This document shows, one piece after another, positions 35,096 through 48,446 of a stretch of 64,000 nt of DNA. This stretch comes from Odiellus spinosus (lineage: Eukaryota; Arthropoda; Arachnida; Opiliones; Phalangiidae): positions 16,331,434 through 16,395,433 of the forward strand of contig OY987227.1 of assembly GCA_963920705.1 (NCBI GenBank), read 5' to 3'. Below the pieces are notes generated by a model. The model saw nothing but the letters and a program-made list of their open reading frames with translations. It had not been told where the DNA came from and did no database searches. The first letter of the stretch is position 1. Every line of letters begins with the position of its first letter. A program made the translations under genes and the position numbers.

Positions 35096-37235
35096 TTGTA
35101 ATTGGCCTTGATATAATTTATTTATCCACCATGACAACATTTTTTGATCAAATTTTTAATCCCACGCTAGTCATCCTTCATTTTCCATCAATATACACAA
35201 AGGTTTCTTTTGCTACGAAATGATATCTAGAGTAACAACAAAGTATACATGGGAGTCATTAGTTTTAAACGCTAGTAGCGCTGTTGCAGCGTGTTGGATC
35301 GTAACTGCAGGTCCACGTCGGACCCATTCTCTCCTATCTCGCGTGTTCCCTTTCCCAGTGGAGTTGAGATCCGGAAAGGGCCCCTTCCAAAACTTATCAA
35401 TTACAACGATGGCGTTTAATTCATAAGAGGAATTGTAACATATATAGACGCGTTACGATACATTTCTATATATATATATATATATATTTAGTTGGCTTTA
35501 GATCGGTGGTGCGAGGATAATATTATACAGCGTCGATCGCGTGATCCCGCCAAATGCTAATAAACTTCATTAGCTATAGAATTATAGACAAAGGTTTCGA
35601 TAAGGCCGGGGAGAACTTGCTCGGATATTCGGAAGGTATTACCGCGTGGTTTGCCTAATTTGTAACCGAGTTCGTGTGATTGATTCTAAAGGGGTTCCGA
35701 AAGATATAGTTCGGATAAGCAACCGCGAAACTATACATATAAGCACACGTAAATCACGCTTCAAGTTTACAACAAGGCATATTACGATTGGTACGTGGTT
35801 TTCAAAGTTTTGTCGTCAAAGCTTTCGCTGGAGAACAGAGGAAAAAATCCTAAAACTCTAAACGGTCAAGATACGGAATTCGAAATTGAGATTGGAACTA
35901 AGTAGGCGGTGCTAATATTGCGCTGTCTTTCTAGACGTTTACGGGGGTGAAAATGTATCGACGGAAACAACTCTCCACTCTCTCTCGCGAAACGAAGGAG
36001 CGTGTCTCGTCCGGCCGTCGCGAGTTCGAGTCTGATTTACTTTAGAAATAATATACTGGGCCTGGCCGCCTTTCAGTACAAAAATATCGGAATAGTTAGG
36101 GTGAAACCATGGACTGAGAAAATCGGACTCACTTGATCGTCACCCGCAGTATATCGTCATATAAACTTGAAGGATGATTTACTTGTGGCAATATATAGCG
36201 AAATTTCAGTTTTACTAACTGAATTGGAAATGTTACGATAATAGTTTTAAATTTTGGCACGCATCATTTGAGTTTAGTTTTGCGAGGTTTACTATTCGAA
36301 CACTAACGCGTTGAATTAAAGCTATATAACTGCCCGTCTCTCGAGGCTATCCAACAACGAAGCGACTGGTTGTGGGCATAGTTTGCGGAATATGTCGAAG
36401 GTGTTTGAAGCCTATGTATCATAATTATGATAATTAAATATACATATAAAATCCTTAAATTTAATTATGTTTGTATAGAATTGCTTGGGTTTATCATCGC
36501 TGTTTTTTCTTCACGCGTCCCACTTTTAAATCTCGTGAATTTCATATAATTTAAAAAAATGTTATGTTTCTTGTATTCTTTATGCCTTTGTTTACCGAAA
36601 CTGAATGAGGATATTGAAACGTATGAAAATGTGATTGGCTCATTCTCTTGGGATATTACGGTCTACACTGTCTTTCAAAAAGGGCGTCGCATAGGGTACC
36701 AATAGCGTCAAAAGACCAAATGTGACCACCTGAAAAGCAGACGCCTCGACTTTTGTTTATCTGCTTCATAAACGATGTTTAACGTAAAAATTAACATCTC
36801 GAAACGTCTCCAATAATTAACTCTCTCATTTTATTCAATTTTCTTTTTCCTATTTGGGTATGTAACTAAAATCTAGAAACCATTAAAAGCGAGAGACTGA
36901 TAACTATAAGAATATAAAACTAAAATATGGATAACTATATGCATTTCAAAAGTTACGATTAAATTTCGGCAGCTTATAAATCCTAAACATATTTTATTAC
37001 TTATATTTTCCACCTGAAAAGTAACGTATTTTAGGACGAATTGATTTTGTTAAAACTTTTAATAATCAATTTATCGATTATAAGATAAAATAACTTAAAG
37101 GTAGGGTAGAAAGCTTTACAACAAGAATTCTTCCAAGCATGTAAGAACCAGAGAATAGTTCAGCATTAGCCCCTGCATGGTACTACCTTCGCACACTTTG
37201 TAACCAAAATTCGTCTGCTATTCTAAAACGTAATA
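35096..37235. other. No gene seen; TA microsatellite
   Basis: A (TA)n tract lies at 35467-35488. Frames at 35220 and 35646 match nothing known. Confidence 0.45.
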
Positions 37236-37300
37236 GAACGTTTAATTTCTATCCTGAAGCTAATTTCCTAAGCTAGGCCTTGTAGTTTAACTACAATAGT
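37200..37300 (-). repeat. Dispersed repeat family D, copy 3
   Basis: On the minus strand it carries AAACTACAAGGCCTAGCTTA and AATTAGCTTC (as copy 1), then AGCAGACGAATTTTGG followed by TTACAA (as copy 2). Confidence 0.45.
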
Positions 37301-38249
37301 TTCGAGTTCACTGCCTTATTTTTAAATCTATATCAAGTGTGTGTGGAAATGTTTAAAATGTATTTGCTCCCATTTTCCTAGGGTTACAATCCATTAAGGC
37401 CACATCTCAATTGTTAACAAATATTCGTGAAATCTCCATTATAACAATCGTACAAGTCCCCTCACCGTTACATTCTATATATAAGAGCAATTTTCCAAAG
37501 GTTTGAACGCTTCTAATTTCTAAAGTAATAAAAATATTTAAACTATAAAGACGCGGACGCGAATTAATTTATCATTAACTAACGTTTTTCAATTAAAAAT
37601 GATTCAATTTAGATATAATTCAAATGTAAAATTTATTAAACTTAACAGCTGCCCTTTGAAATTTGCGTAAATGCTTTTCATAAACCATTATAACTTTAAA
37701 ACAACGTAAATAGGTTTTAGCACTTGTAACACTATTAACGTCAAAATTTGACGCCTTTAATATAGCCTCCACATTTATACGTCATCGCGAGATAGAAATT
37801 TCGGTGAATCTGTACGGGACATTTTATGGTGCATGATTTATGATGTAATGTTTAAAGCTGATTGTAATAGTACGTACGTATTTCGATAAAATACAATTTT
37901 AAGTGAATTAAGGAATTCTTTAAAATTTTACGTGATTAATAAAATGTATACAAGCTATAATGTTATTTTGGAAAACACGGGCTGTAAAACTCTCGCGTTG
38001 AAGGATATGATTTGACTCGATTTGGTCGAAAATGAAATGATCAAATATGTCTCAAATTGTCGAAAAGATCAGGATTTTTTACTGGTCTTAATTGATCGAA
38101 TCATATTTGCTCGATGGTGCATTCGATCTCATTTCACATGACATAAGGAAGCTAGATAGAATCTCAAACATGCACTTCAGCACCAAAACAATGATGCTCT
38201 TGTTCCTAAACATTAATTTTATGCATAAAATCCGAAAACCATCGCTGTC
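37301..38249. other. No gene seen
   Basis: A/T-rich. No feature was recognised before the 21-bp array. Confidence 0.45.
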
Positions 38250-38396
38250 GACTTCGGAAAGCTCGCGATTGACTTTCGAAAGCTCGAGATCGACTTTCGA
38301 AAGCTCGAGATCGACTTTCGAAAGCTCGCGGACGACTTTCGAAAGTTCACGATACACTTTCAAAAGCTCGCGGTCGACTTTCAAAAGCTCGTGATA
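38250..38396 (+). repeat. 21-bp tandem array, 7 units, open on both strands
   Basis: The unit is GACTTTCGAAAGCTCGAGATC with substitutions mainly in the last third. CTTTCGAAAG is a perfect 10-bp palindrome repeated in the middle units. As 21 is a multiple of three, one frame on each strand stays open: + reads TFESSRS repeats and - reads ELSKVDL repeats. The minus frame (38088-38408, 106 residues) spaces Leu and Val as a coiled-coil heptad and is followed by a hydrophobic stretch. I do not call it a gene, because no homologue or promoter supports it. Confidence 0.9.
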
Positions 38397-38399
38397 GTG

Positions 38400-41255
38400 A
38401 TCGACCATATGGTGACCCCTATATGGAGAAGAATTGATAGAAAAAACACTTATAGTTGTACTTCATCATTTACTCATTATGCCCACAATACAAGTAGATA
38501 TATTTCTATTCAAGTTAATTCAAATCTATATTGCTACTTTACGAAGATCTGGAAAAAAAAGATGGGGCTTTTTGAGCGTGATATAGTTACGGTCAACTGT
38601 TGATCTTTCTGCGCAAATATGTAGTGATTAATTTCGATTTCAAGTTCATACAGACGCGGAAACCGTAAGTTTTGAAGGACATCTTAATTAGAAACGAAAA
38701 TATGATCGATTGATTCGATTGCTATACCCTACACAGGGGGCAACACTCGCTAGGGATAAAACTAAGTTATATTTGCTCGAATCTTTTCCCAATTTAGAAA
38801 CTTGCTCTCTGCATCGAGATGGAGGAAAAAAAAGAGAGAAAAGTTTGAGAGATGACGCGAAAAAAAAATCTATATTTTTATTTGTGGTTAAAGGGAAACT
38901 ATGAACCGAAACGAAACTCAACAGGTTAATTTAGATACTTCATGTTTAAGAGAGCGAGTTGGCGATGGTGGGAAAAGTTGAAGAGGATTGTTTCTCCATG
39001 CATAAACATCATGAGAGTTGTGCCAACTCCACTTTAACAAGAGTACAGAACATGAATCACAAATTTAATTTGTGCATTTTAGAAAAAGAATGAAAATAAA
39101 TTTGTTATTTTAGCTAGGAATAAATCGGCGTTTGAATATTTTTAAGTTTAAAGTCATATGATCATATCGCTCTGCATTGCAGCTTCGATATGACGACGAA
39201 GGACATTAGTTTCCCGCCTTTTCTCGTGTAGCTAAAATCAAGCGTAAAACCTCTTAAAATATTTAAATAATTTAAATTCATGAAACGGTCTTTCGAGCAC
39301 ACACACTCCGTTTCAATCTAGCTAACAAAACATATATATCTTTAAGCCTTTGTAAACTATAAGTAAGTTATTTAAACCATTTATATAATCCAAAAACGTC
39401 TGGAATAAAACATCTGTCAGACGATCTTAGCGCTGACATCGTGGCAACAGACCTATAAGTTAATCTCACACATGAAGTTTTCAGTTTCCCTTTAAATATA
39501 GCTATAAGACGAAGCCAAAATCTGTCAAACCAAGCTGGAATTTTTGCGCCTGAATTCCTTCTCTTCGTGCAGATCTAGCGGAGTTAAGCCCATAGCTTCA
39601 ACAGTTCCTTTTCATTCGTTCACATAAATATGAGGTTATGGGGGAAATGACTACAGTTGGGAGTTGACGATGACGCTAAATTGATAAAAAAAAATCCCCT
39701 CTCAAAAAAACGCACACAAACTAGACTAACATCAGACTTTTCCACCAGCTATAAACCAAGCTACTACGTACTTATTTATAGACTCTACCAATGGGAGTTT
39801 TCTCCTTCTTACAAAGGTATATATATATATCTTTAATTCATAAGCAAAAAGTTTCAACTAAAAAGTCAATTTTTAAGGAGGCTTAACAAGGATCCACGGA
39901 GAGTTTAAAATTTATCCGAATTTTCGAATTTCCCTATAAACAGTAAAAGCGCCCGAATCTTAGGTTTAGTTTAAAACATTTTAATTTGATTTCATTTAGT
40001 TGTAATATCGGAATAAAATGAGCGCTGTCTGTCGTCATTACACGACAATTCTTTTAAACGAGTTCATAATCCGCCACTCTCTTCAGACAGACGTTTCACG
40101 CGATGCGGACGAAGCTACGAATCTGCTTCCAGGACTGATTTCTTGTTTAATATTAGTTTCGGGTAAAACAACCCTTTTTGGTTTCGACTACGATTGTAAC
40201 TGGAATACGTTGCATTTCAAGCCTGAAACGCGTCGTAGACTATGCCAAAATCCTTATACTAGTTCATCCATCATTGTGACTAAAAACGACAATCATTGTG
40301 GTCGTTGTTAGCAATCAGCGTGCCAGCAACTCGCGGTCAAGTCAAACGAAAACCTTCAAAGTTTCATATTTTCCTTACAAATAACTGTTGTTAAATTAAG
40401 CTTAGCTGTCAGGGAAAAAAGAGCGAATAACTTCCTCGCATGCGAAAAAAAATAACCACCGAATCACGCGAACAGACCTACGTTTAAATTGAATCGTGAC
40501 TATTTAAATTTAACCATTGTTCCGCTATACGCATCTGCTTGCTATATGTGAATCCGCCTTAATAACAATTGGAAAACCAAGTTCCCACATCTTTTTGTAT
40601 AGTCGCTTTATTGTTAAAGAACCTAGATCTTCCTTTGTTATTGCTCCTTGGATTCAAATTACTCTTTGTCGCTCAGTGGAAAACGCTATTAAATATTCTT
40701 ATCAGAAAGAAAAGATATGAGAATAGAGAATTGTGTATATCTCGCTAATGATGGTTTTAGTTTCGTAAAAACAATTGCCCAACATCCCTGTATTGTTGGC
40801 TTTTCTACTCTACGGGTCTGCTTTCCAGGTAAGCCTCGAAAAAATTCATTAAATTAGAGGCGTTATGAACGATAATAAAATCCCCAATTAAGATATAGGA
40901 ACGGCGGACACAAGGCCGTCACCAGCACAAAATAGGACCAAGCAAAGTTTAGCAATTGTCGGACCTACCCCACCATTGACTAGCAGCACCCTAAACTTCA
41001 GGCAAGAAGGATCCTTCAGGTAGGGCCAAGAAAATTATAGAACCTACCATTATCTGCCCGGAATTTTAGGTATGTCCTACAAGGATTCCCCTCCACATAG
41101 TGACGGCCCTACGCGGACAAAGATCAAAATTAATCTTTCAACTGGCAACCCTAAATGTTTATCTGATGATACTCTGTAACGGCGTCTCCATTCGAAAATT
41201 GGCAGTCGGTCACTCCCCCTATATAGCTCCTCCAAGGTTATGCACTACCATTACT
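38400..41255. other. No gene seen
   Basis: The frames at 40018-40311 (97 residues) and 38688-38921 match no family. The segment at 39422-39462 resembles 49450-49497 (CTTAG-GCTGACATCGTGG then CAGA and CTATAAG), a weak dispersed pair. Confidence 0.45.
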
Positions 41256-41261
41256 CTCTTC

Positions 41262-41340
41262 AGTTTAAAGAATTTTAAACACGTTTTTGGTGTTTAATTT
41301 AATTTGAATAAAACTAAATATAATTCGGGCCATTCCTCTT
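41262..41340 (+). mobile_element. MITE family B fragment (left arm into loop)
   Basis: AACACGTTTTTGGTGTTTAA, then TATAATTCGGGCCATTC, matches 56889-56965 in the same orientation. Confidence 0.55.
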
Positions 41341-41879
41341 TCTCGCGAGCTGGATTTGGCAAAAATAATCTGAGCTAAACTCGTAAAAATAAAAACACTA
41401 GCTATCCCTTCAAGTCTGATTATAAGTTAGAAGATAAGCCTAATAACTCTTAAAGTGTCGCGTGCGTGGTACTGACCTATCACCGTTATTTTTTTTTACT
41501 ATTTTATTATCGATCTGACTGACATATCGGGCCTTAACGCGGTTATTTTGATATAGATAAGTCACACTAATTAAATATGTCGTATCAATTCTTCTCTAGA
41601 TAAGATTGATAAGGGGTTAAAGATAATGAACTCGAATTAAACGTATATATGTAAGACGTGGAGAAAATATAGTTTATGGTTAACCTCAATAAGGGTGAAA
41701 GTTAATTGAAAAGCTAGTCAAAACCGGTATCTAGCGCTCTGCTTCTAACACTATAGCGAGAGAAGCAAAATATATATAAAATTATTCACTTTAAAGTACT
41801 TAGACAAGCGACCTGACTCGATTCCTGCCTTGTCAAATTGATTTGGCTGTTTTTACATAACCGTGACGTCGACTTTCCC

Positions 41880-42049
41880 GAAAAATACGCAAAATTTCAA
41901 CAGAATTGGGCCAAATATACACTAAATTAAAAAAGTTAACTATTAAAAGTAGACCAAAATTTAAAATGCCCTAAGTTCTATTTTGTTGAATTCAGGTTAT
42001 TTCATTCGGGTTTATTTGGTCGAATTCTGTTAGAATTTTCACATTTTTG
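41880..42049. mobile_element. Small foldback element, about 170 bp
   Basis: The left arm (CGAAAAATACGCAAAATTTC, AACAGAATTGGGCCAAATA) and right arm (TATTTGGTCGAATTCTGTT, AGAATTTTCACATTTTTG) are inverted with a few mismatches over about 38 bp. It looks like a miniature inverted-repeat transposon, but no second copy was seen. Confidence 0.5.
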
Positions 42050-42209
42050 ACCAATTAGAAGTTATTTCCTCATTGGGTAAAGCCGATTTCTTTCGTTACT
42101 CTATGGGGCACATTCAAATAAAAAAGAAAAACCAACCAATGTAAAAAGAGCGAGCTTGGCACGAGATATATTTGAAAAAGCCCGAATCGAGTCAGATAAC
42201 CTATCTACT

Positions 42210-42548
42210 TTAAAGGAAAACTGGGAGCTAAAAATGGAACAGCCTCTGAATTTATTTTCGGAATCACCATACCAAAACACGTATTCGAGAATTTTTTCGC
42301 AATTTTTAGACACGTTTTTGCCGTTTAAATTAATTTCTCAAGTTTTGTAAAATTGTTGAAGGCTAAAATTATATGATTGGCCCGAATTTATATTTACTTT
42401 TTTTCAAATTTTACCAAACTTCAGAAATTAATTTAAATACCAAAACTTTGTCTAAAAACTCCGAAATTCTAGAATACGTTTTTTGGCATGGTGAGTCCGA
42501 AAATAAATTCAAAAGCTTTTCCATTTTTAGCTACAAGTTTCCCTTTAA
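42210..42548. mobile_element. MITE family B, complete copy (about 339 bp)
   Basis: It is an almost end-to-end hairpin. Left AGCTAAAAATGGAACAGCC, TCTGAATTTATTTTCGGAAT and GTTTAAATTAATTTCT are mirrored by right AGAAATTAATTTAAA, CCGAAAATAAATTCAAAAGC and TTCCATTTTTAGCT. The terminal sequence is TTAAAGGGAAACTTG-like at both ends. The short loop holds GATTGGCCCGAATTTATA. The short frames at 42101-42564 on both strands are by-products of the arms. Confidence 0.88.
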
Positions 42549-42549
42549 G

Positions 42550-43928
42550 TACCTTTGGGTTTAAATGGACTGCATCTCATTTAGAAATTTGGAATAAATA
42601 ACTAAAGAGAACTTAAACTTAAAAAATCTTTGGAAATATTTAATATATTGGTATTCAATTGCGAACACCTGGGGTCCTGGCACAACAAAACAATTTATGT
42701 TTTACTAGTAGTATACTTTGTATGTTTTATTATTTATAGTAGTAAAAACGATAAAAAAAGGTTACTTGATTATGCTCTTTAACCTCTCTTTAAAGAAAGA
42801 AAAAAAAAAAAAAAAAAAAAACTAATCTCAATTTTCAAAAATACTCCATTTTGGTAATTTGAGTATAAAACACTCATTTTGAAAGTATATAATTGCGAAA
42901 ATTCTAATTACCCTTATATACACTTCTTCCCAAAAATCTTAAGTGCCAAGATAACGAAAAAAATAAAATAAAATAAAAAAATAATAAACCAAAAGCAGCC
43001 TGTAATTCATTTCAAGAATAAGATTCAGTACAGCGAAAACTAGTTCCTTTTCTTTTAAAGGTAGTTTTCACTATGACAGAGTTACAGTTGGTTCACAGAT
43101 TCATCTTAGGTATTGCAATGAACTATTTAAGTTGTTCGGGAAATGGGAACGCGCTTCGAATTCGGTACTAATTGCGTCCCAAAACGGCCTCCAACTTCGT
43201 AATCAGTATCAGTCGTAATAATCAGAGCGTACGATACTATAACATCCAAGCGATCTCTTTGATATAGCGAGGCCTAGTTGATTCTTACAACTCTTTCGTT
43301 TTTACCTCCCAGGCGCTATATCTTCAATCTAGCAATTTTCTTAGGCGCCGCTATCAAAAGAGTAGAAATTAAGCAAGAAGAAGTACCATAGAAAAATATA
43401 TACCCTTCTCGGGTCCCTTTTGACCTTATATCTCGAAAGAAAAACTCGGGGGAAAATTATACGAAGAACAAAAATTTACACTTTTATTTCCAACTCGAAT
43501 CAAGCAATCCCTAAAGACGTTCCTTTCTTACGGACTCGAAACGAATCGAGTCTAATTCCGCGGGGCTTGTTTTTCGCTGAATGTCTCTCATTTCTAAATT
43601 CCCATTGGAGTCAAGGAGCGCGCGGCGATATAAAAACCTTGATTGGTGTTCACACATTGTATAAAAATAATCTGAATGCGTTATTTTGTTATACATTTAA
43701 GTTACCATCGAGTATAGAAATTTAGGGCTTCTGACGTCACCTAACATTTTCGAATACTATTGTCGAATACTTTAATCCCATCTTTATGAAGTGCTGAACA
43801 CTTTCATTAGATCAAGAAATGGTTCATAAATAATTTATATCACGAGTAAACCATAATCCCGACAATTTTGGAATTAATAGAATGTTTCTAACGTTGAATT
43901 TTCTAGAATTATAAACGTATTTTGAGAT
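42550..43928. other. No gene seen; poly-A and one CRE palindrome
   Basis: There are 22 consecutive A at 42800-42821 and a TGACGTCA at 43732-43739. The frame at 43420-43725 (101 residues) overlaps an opposite-strand frame and matches no family. Confidence 0.45.
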
Positions 43929-43930
43929 TT

Positions 43931-44206
43931 GGTCACACTAACATCGATTTGAAACGGTAAAATAAAACCGATACGCAAATAATCAGGATTCGTTTTAAGC
44001 GTCATGTGTTCACGCATTATCCTTATAAATCGATTTATTGTAGCTTCATCTATCGGTTGTTGAAACCGAATCGGTATATGTAACAGGTTCCCGAAGCAGT
44101 TTCGAGAAATCTAATCAAATCGATTCGAGAAAAGAGGGTTTCCCGTCCCACAATACTTTTAGCGAAACGTTTCGAAACGGTTAAAATCGATTCTAAGGCA
44201 TAGTTA
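43931..44206. mobile_element. Family G element, second copy
   Basis: It matches the element nested at 20084-20385 over nearly its whole length with scattered substitutions. Here the left end reads GGTCACACTAACATCGATTT and the right end GGTTAAAATCGATTCTAAGG. Copies at unrelated sites confirm a mobile sequence. Confidence 0.75.
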
Positions 44207-44209
44207 ATG

Positions 44210-46447
44210 TTTTTTGAAATAAAAACGTTTTAACTCCTTAATTAAATTAATTCCATTCGCTCCTTTCATAAAAAAAATCTCAAAACAGAAGGATATCGTT
44301 TTGCACGATGAAATGAGCGCTATGCTTGGAAGGCAAAGGTGTAAGGAAATTAAAAATGCATCTATATGCCTACGTTTCATTTCTTCATTGATATTTCTTG
44401 GTGAATCGGTATTGGCTTATTCGGGTTGGAGAAGAAAAGAGCCGAGATTGTTGGCTTTCTCCTCCGAGGGCGATGAAGAGGAATAAATGAGATGGCGTTA
44501 CACCACGTCGCACGCTCCAACAACCAACAATCTTTTCTCTATTCCTCCTTTTTCTTTCAAGCCAAAGAACAAATTTTATTTGATTCTTTTCTTTAGTCTC
44601 GCCTAAACTTTTATTTTACGAGTTTCTCGGTATCAATGAGCTAAAGAGAACCATTCGTTAAATTCAAACCGTTCGCGAACTTTCATTTTCTCGCCTTTAA
44701 ACCTCGATTCAACAATGGCTAAAACGGCGAAACCAATATGGCGATACCGAGTTTAATTTCCTTATTTTACAAGGAAACTAATCAGAAGTAATCTAAGGAG
44801 ATTTACCAACTTGGCACGAACTAACAACTCTAATCATAAGTACGTTACAATATAAGTCTCAGAGTTAGAATAGTCTAATTAGCCGGGGTGGGACTTAAAA
44901 CCAGTCGCTAGTATATAGTAAACTTAAAACCAAAGTTATCGAAAAGATTTTGAAGACGATGGAGGATGGATGTGACGTCAAACTAGTTGGAATGTTTCTC
45001 GAAATAAACCACAGAAGAGGTTAAACGCCCGGGTCTACAGGGGTTAATTGGGATAAACATTTAATCCACTTGTTGAAAAACTGTCCAACTAAAACAGGCA
45101 GTGATTCAATCACGAGGATCTGTTCCTCACTCAATTTTCATTATGGGTATAAGAACACAAAAATATTGAAAATTACTTAGCCTATGAAATATTTTATTCG
45201 TTGGCTACTAGTACTATATACCAACACCAAAGTTTTGCAGTGATATTTTAATATTAATTGTATATTCAAGAACACTGGCCTTATGTTTCTTGTTTCCGCC
45301 AATATGGGGCAGCTGCATTGAATATTACGTGTTATTTCTATTAAGACATTCTAGCATGGATACTTATATATTGTTATGTACTTATGCTCAAACTGATCGC
45401 GAATTACCTCTCTAAATACTATATATAACAGTCAATACTTCCGCGGAGTGATACGCGTAATGTTTACTTCCATAGAGAAAGAAAGTAGTATTTATTATCT
45501 AACATCTATACAAAGTTTAGAATTGTATCAAATCTGGGAGAAAGCCCATAATTTTTTTTTAGTTTCGCGTGTTGGTTTTAGAAATAGCCGAGACCTAGGT
45601 CGGGTGGGTTCAACAAAGAAAATTATTATTTTATTATAGTAAGCTTTGAAATCTTTGGCGAGGTTTTCGCTGAATAGAAAGAATAGTGAAACAGGTGTTC
45701 TTAAAAATATTATATCAAAATGTTTTTTTTTTATTTTACGTTGGTAAACTTATAGCTCACACGCGATACCATTATAGCAATAGTATAAAGCGGTCGATAG
45801 CACCCGCTGAATAAACTATATATTATTTTTTGTTAGGCCGTTCGTATCTAGGGCTTTAACCGCGATTAGATATCTAGGGGACGGCCAGGATAGCGTGATT
45901 GCACGCGTCAAACTTTTAAAATCATATTTCCGCTAAGTTTGATGTCCCACTACGCACGATATATACTGATTTCAACAGGACACTTAAAGGATGATTGAAA
46001 CTAAAAAAATATTATTCATTTTCTTACAGTTATCAATTTAACAAAAGCTATAGTTCTTTTCAATTACATTTGAAACAAGATTATATATAGCAATTATAGC
46101 CAAACAATTAGAGAGTCTAGTACTCTGTCGAATTCCATCCCTTTGCCTGTAAAACCGGCGTAATTATTAACCTAGTAGTATCCAGACGCGCTCCCATACA
46201 GTTCGTGTCTGCGGGTGCAGAGAGAAGAGATATAATTTTTCTTCCCTTTACCTACGCTCTACGTCGGACCCGAGATATCCTGGGGAACGATTACCTTATC
46301 ACAATTGCTTTTTATTGGCTTGCTATATCACGTGTTTTCTACGGGCAGAGGCAGGTTAAACGTTACTAGAGGAAATGAATTAATTTAGGATTTTCAACAA
46401 ATTTTGAGGTTTAAAAGATGCTTTTGGGAGTGATTTTTAGATTTCAA
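44210..46447. other. No gene seen
   Basis: One TGACGTCA lies at 44973-44980. Short frames near 44301 and 45448 have no recognised domain. Confidence 0.45.
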
Positions 46448-46540
46448 AGTTAATTTCTGATAGAGAATGTTTAAAGATTTTGGATTTTGGCAAACGAAAG
46501 TGTACCGGATTTTGGCATGTGTCCGACCCCTTGATTATAC
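46448..46540 (+). repeat. Dispersed repeat family F, copy 1
   Basis: GTTAATTTC, TAGAGAATGTTTAAAGA, TTTGGATTTTGG and AAAGTGTACCGGATTTTGGC match 62682-62762 on the same strand with a short gap. Similarity ends abruptly on the right after CCGACCCCT. Confidence 0.6.
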
Positions 46541-47870
46541 AAATAGAGTTTTAGGAGCCTTGGCCTCAATTGGGAGTATTTTTCCGTTTTTTCCAAGCGC
46601 GGGAATCGCGAGACTTTCTATTCCATCTCGAGACATCATGAGAGCGAAGAAGGGAGTTAAAGAGGTAAAAAAAAATCATCTGAGTGATGTCAGCAACGGT
46701 TTTTAACGTGTCACAAAATTTCATTTGATGAACCAGACCCCTTGGCCCGATAGCTGGTCCTATACTTTCTACCTCAAGAAGGAATTCATGATTAGAATGC
46801 AACCCATTTTTATTTTTTATTTTTATTAAAAGACTGTTGGAAACTTGTTATCTGGTTTCATATATTTATTCTTGGTTATAAATAAAAGCATATTGTTAAT
46901 AAACTACTTAACGAACTAATAACTTAGGTTGTATGAAGTTGTTTTTGACAAATGTAATGTACCGAGATATAGCCCCCTCCATCTTTTTCGAAATATAAAC
47001 TACAATAAATTAAAGCCTTTATTTAGAAATGTAATTAACGTATCTTTTGTCAATGACGTAGGAGGAACAGGTTTACATTTTATAATTCTGGCGCTAATTA
47101 ATTAATTAAAACGTGTATATATAGGAAAGGGCCTCCGATTGCTCGAAATCTGCTTCCAAATCGGGCGAAACCAATTAAGATCTTTGCAGGATGGGTGTTA
47201 TTTACTTTATACGAATATAATTAGAATAATACTATCTAAATTCAAAGCAATATCCTCCACTTCTGTCTTTCTCGCATTCTTTCATTGTTTTGATTGTAAT
47301 TTTCTCATTTTCTTCGCGCTTTTCAAAAATTCAAATTATATTTCGAGTATATTATATATATATATATATATATGGAACAAGCAAACCCGTATCTTCCCTA
47401 AGTCAGGGTATAAGAGTAGCTGGGTTACGCGCGATATCGATTGGTATATGAAGATGACCGAGATAAGGCAAAACAAGAGGCGCGAGTATAAATGAGTTAT
47501 TAATTAGTCAGACGGATCCAATTACCCGAAATTTAATCAAAACTTAAAACAGGCTATAGCGAGGTTTGCCATTAGATTGACTTTAAACCTTGGAATAAAC
47601 GGAAAGAGGATTCGCGATTGTAGAATCAGCTAGAAATCAACTCACGAATGTTTGCCTTCAAATAACAAAGAGACTAGACTAGAGAGTGGAATATAAAGAT
47701 CATATTTTATATTCTTGTTTCAAAATGAGTATGCAAAACTGGAAAATTGAGGCAAATTTATAGCGGAGAAAAATAAATACCCAATTTTAAAACTGCAGAT
47801 TTGAATATCTTACACGCTTTATCTTGAAAGCTAGAGGAACCCAAACGTTCCATGTAGACTTGTAAGTAGG
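46541..47870. other. No gene seen; TA microsatellite
   Basis: A (TA)n tract lies at 47353-47372, inside the frame 47139-47495, where it encodes Tyr-Ile repeats. That frame is therefore not persuasive. Confidence 0.45.
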
Positions 47871-48446
47871 TTATTTACTGTTTTACATGGTAAATGGTAA
47901 TTTACGGTTTTACATGGTAAATGGTAATTTACGGTTTTACATGGTAAATGGTAATTTACGGTTTTACATGGTAAATGGTAATTTACGGTTTTACATGGTA
48001 AATGGTAATTTACGGTTTTACATGGTAAATGGTAATTTACGGTTTTACATGGTAAATGGTAATTTACTGTTTTGTATGGTAAATGGTAATTTACTGTTTT
48101 GTATGGTAAATGGTAATTTACTGTTTTGTATGGTAAATGGTAATTTACTGTTTTGTATGGTAAATGGTAATATACTGTTTTATATGCTAAATGGTAATTT
48201 ACGGTTTTATATGTTAAATGGTAATTTCTGTTTTATATGGTAAATGGTAATTTCTGTTTTATATGGTAAATGGTAATTTACTGTTTTATATGCTAAATGG
48301 TAATTTACTGTTTTATATGGTAAATGGTAATTTACGGTTTTATATGTTAAATGGTAATTTACTATTTTATATGCTAAATGGTAATTTACTGTGCTAAATG
48401 GTAATTTACTGTTTTGTATGGTAAATGGTATTACTGTTTTATTTGG
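47871..48446 (+). repeat. 27-bp minisatellite, about 21 units, with a homogeneity gradient
   Basis: The unit starts ATGGTAAATGGTAATTTACG and ends GTTTTAC. Units from 47887 to 48049 are identical. Those from about 48049 to 48157 share a CTGTTTTGT ending. Beyond 48180 units vary in sequence and lose bases. Because 27 is divisible by three, a frame of 9-residue repeats (MVNGNLRFY) stays open until the first 26-bp unit breaks it. A hairpin built of the same GGTAAATTAC motif lies at 48760-48806. Confidence 0.95.

Noticed and set aside
36015..36045. Possible SINE/tRNA B box (GAGTTCGAGTC) at about 36021
   Set aside because: No A box upstream, the T arm does not pair, and no tail or target-site duplication was seen.
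47139..47495. 118-codon frame as a membrane protein
   Set aside because: It includes a (TA)n microsatellite giving Tyr-Ile repeats, and its hydrophobicity follows from T-rich DNA.
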